DNA of 64,000 bases, taken from assembly GCF_024721175.1 (NCBI RefSeq), contig NZ_CP099399.1, positions 3,038,001 to 3,102,000 of the forward strand, read 5' to 3'. Positions 63,258 to 64,000 of the stretch are shown piece after piece; the first letter of the stretch is position 1, and each line of letters starts with the position of its first letter. This stretch comes from Rhizobium sp. Pop5. Its GTDB lineage: Bacteria > Pseudomonadota > Alphaproteobacteria > Rhizobiales > Rhizobiaceae. The notes beneath the pieces are model-generated. The model was not told the origin of the DNA. It made no database searches and saw only the letters and a program-made list of their open reading frames with translations. The translations under genes and the position numbers were made by a program.

Positions 63258-64000
63258 TCACTGGCTCGTCGAGACATCCCCGAGCGCGGTCCATTCCTTG
63301 ATCGCAGCGTTGAAAGCGTCCGTTCCTGAACCGCCCTTTTCCATCGTCAGCAGCGCGCGGCGGCCATTGCGGTAGGTGATCGGGATATCGATCCAGTTGC
63401 GGGTCGCCATCAGGTCGAGATTGGCCTTGCGCGCATCGGGATAGTCGTTGAGCGCGATCATGTGGAAATCGTCCGTGATCTTGGCCGGAACCGCGATCAG
63501 CGCGTCGCCGCGATCCTGCTCGGTGCGCTTCATCGAGATGCGCTGGACGCTTTCTATGCTGCCGCCTTCGAAATTCGGCGGCACCGAGAAGACGATCTCG
63601 ACAAGATGGCTTGCCGGCAGCGACGGATCGGAATTGCGCTTGAAGGTGACGAGAGCCGAGAGATTGCGTTCGGGAACGGTGACGGCACCCTGCACCGTCG
63701 CCTCCTGCCGGCCGTCCTGACCTGCCTCGTGCTGCACGCTCCAGACGACCGATCCTTCGATCGCCGTCGGCGAGCTCTGGCCGATACGCTCCTCATAGAG
63801 GAACATCTTCTCGGACGCGCCGATGGGTGCGGTCTGCTGCGGCGATGCCGCCGGGCCGTTCGGGGTCAGTGTTTCAGCGGGAGCCGTATCGCTCTGCGCG
63901 CTGGCAGGCGGAGCAGCAGCCGCTGCGGCGACGTTCTGTTCGGCGACCGATTTGCCTTCCGCGGTCGGCGTTCCCGGCACCGACGCCGGCCCGCTGTCGA
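63258..64000 (-). CDS. Hypothetical protein, N-terminus beyond the window
   Basis: Partial gene; the frame stays open to the window edge, so the true start is outside. The visible part has an Ala/Pro/Thr-rich linker (about 60 residues) and a C-terminal domain of about 180 residues: KMFLYEERIGQSSPTAIEGS, VVWSVQHEAGQDGRQEATVQ, HLVEIVFSVPPNFEGGSIES and FHMIALNDYPDARKANLDLM. It is not assigned to a named family by me. It is convergent with rpoH. Confidence 0.75.
   Translation of the reverse strand, partial: DSGPASVPGTPTAEGKSVAEQNVAAAAAAPPASAQSDTAPAETLTPNGPAASPQQTAPIGASEKMFLYEERIGQSSPTAIEGSVVWSVQHEAGQDGRQEATVQGAVTVPERNLSALVTFKRNSDPSLPASHLVEIVFSVPPNFEGGSIESVQRISMKRTEQDRGDALIAVPAKITDDFHMIALNDYPDARKANLDLMATRNWIDIPITYRNGRRALLTMEKGGSGTDAFNAAIKEWTALGDVSTSQ

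Overview
The window is GC-rich alphaproteobacterial chromosomal DNA, most likely from Rhizobium (R. etli / R. leguminosarum group). The evidence is a CtrA-ChpT-SciP cell-cycle cluster, the envelope gene eipA, an alphaproteobacterial rpoH, a urtABCDE-ure cluster in rhizobial order, and several RIME-like palindromic intergenic elements. I found no tRNA, rRNA, CRISPR array, prophage or insertion sequence. All assignments were made by reading sequence and translations; no database search was run.

Layout. (1) 0-4.4 kb: small regulators and enzymes (ftrA-type regulator and rhodanese, a zinc-independent MDR oxidoreductase with a divergent LysR regulator, a HAD phosphatase). (2) 4.4-13.4 kb: a pyrimidine/ureide catabolic region with a RutR-type repressor, an M20 amidohydrolase (beta-ureidopropionase type), a DUF559 protein, dihydropyrimidinase, a cupin and a four-gene ABC importer. 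A near-consensus RutR operator lies in front of the amidohydrolase. The dihydropyrimidine dehydrogenase expected for step one is not in the window. (3) 13.8-18.4 kb: a two-gene RND efflux system. (4) 18.5-22.6 kb: a small accessory pair (immunity-like protein and DUF2026-like protein), then a module of an FMN-barrel/GAF/winged-helix fusion regulator, a second FMN-barrel protein and a divergent hemerythrin-like protein.

(5) 22.6-37.1 kb: a long leftward urea locus, transcribed urtABCDE - ureD - ureA - DUF1272 - ureB - LprI-like - 'urease operon accessory protein' - ureC - DUF2459 - GGDEF - ureE - ureF - ureG. Urea is imported by the Urt ABC transporter and hydrolysed by UreABC, whose nickel centre is assembled by UreD/E/F/G. 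(6) 37.3-43.7 kb: a secreted PAP2-type phosphatase, then divergently a very unusual hybrid kinase made of an NCS1-like permease, a Cys-rich linker, a histidine kinase and a receiver. It overlaps a LuxR-type response regulator gene. This pair beside the urea locus is the best candidate for an undescribed sensing system.

(7) 43.8-49.6 kb: a complete branched-chain amino acid ABC importer (livHMGF, a DUF6867 gene, livK). (8) 50.1-53.1 kb: a CysQ-like phosphatase, an ExoY-like sugar transferase and a LuxR solo. (9) 53.4-59.7 kb: cell-cycle cluster with sciP, a PqiA-like membrane protein, a GNAT protein, a FliJ-like protein, ctrA, a lone receiver, chpT, eipA and a membrane-anchored coiled-coil protein. 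CtrA-type boxes and clustered GANTC sites are visible upstream. (10) 59.7-64 kb: an rRNA/tRNA methyltransferase, a small membrane protein, an RluD-type pseudouridine synthase, rpoH and a gene cut by the window end.
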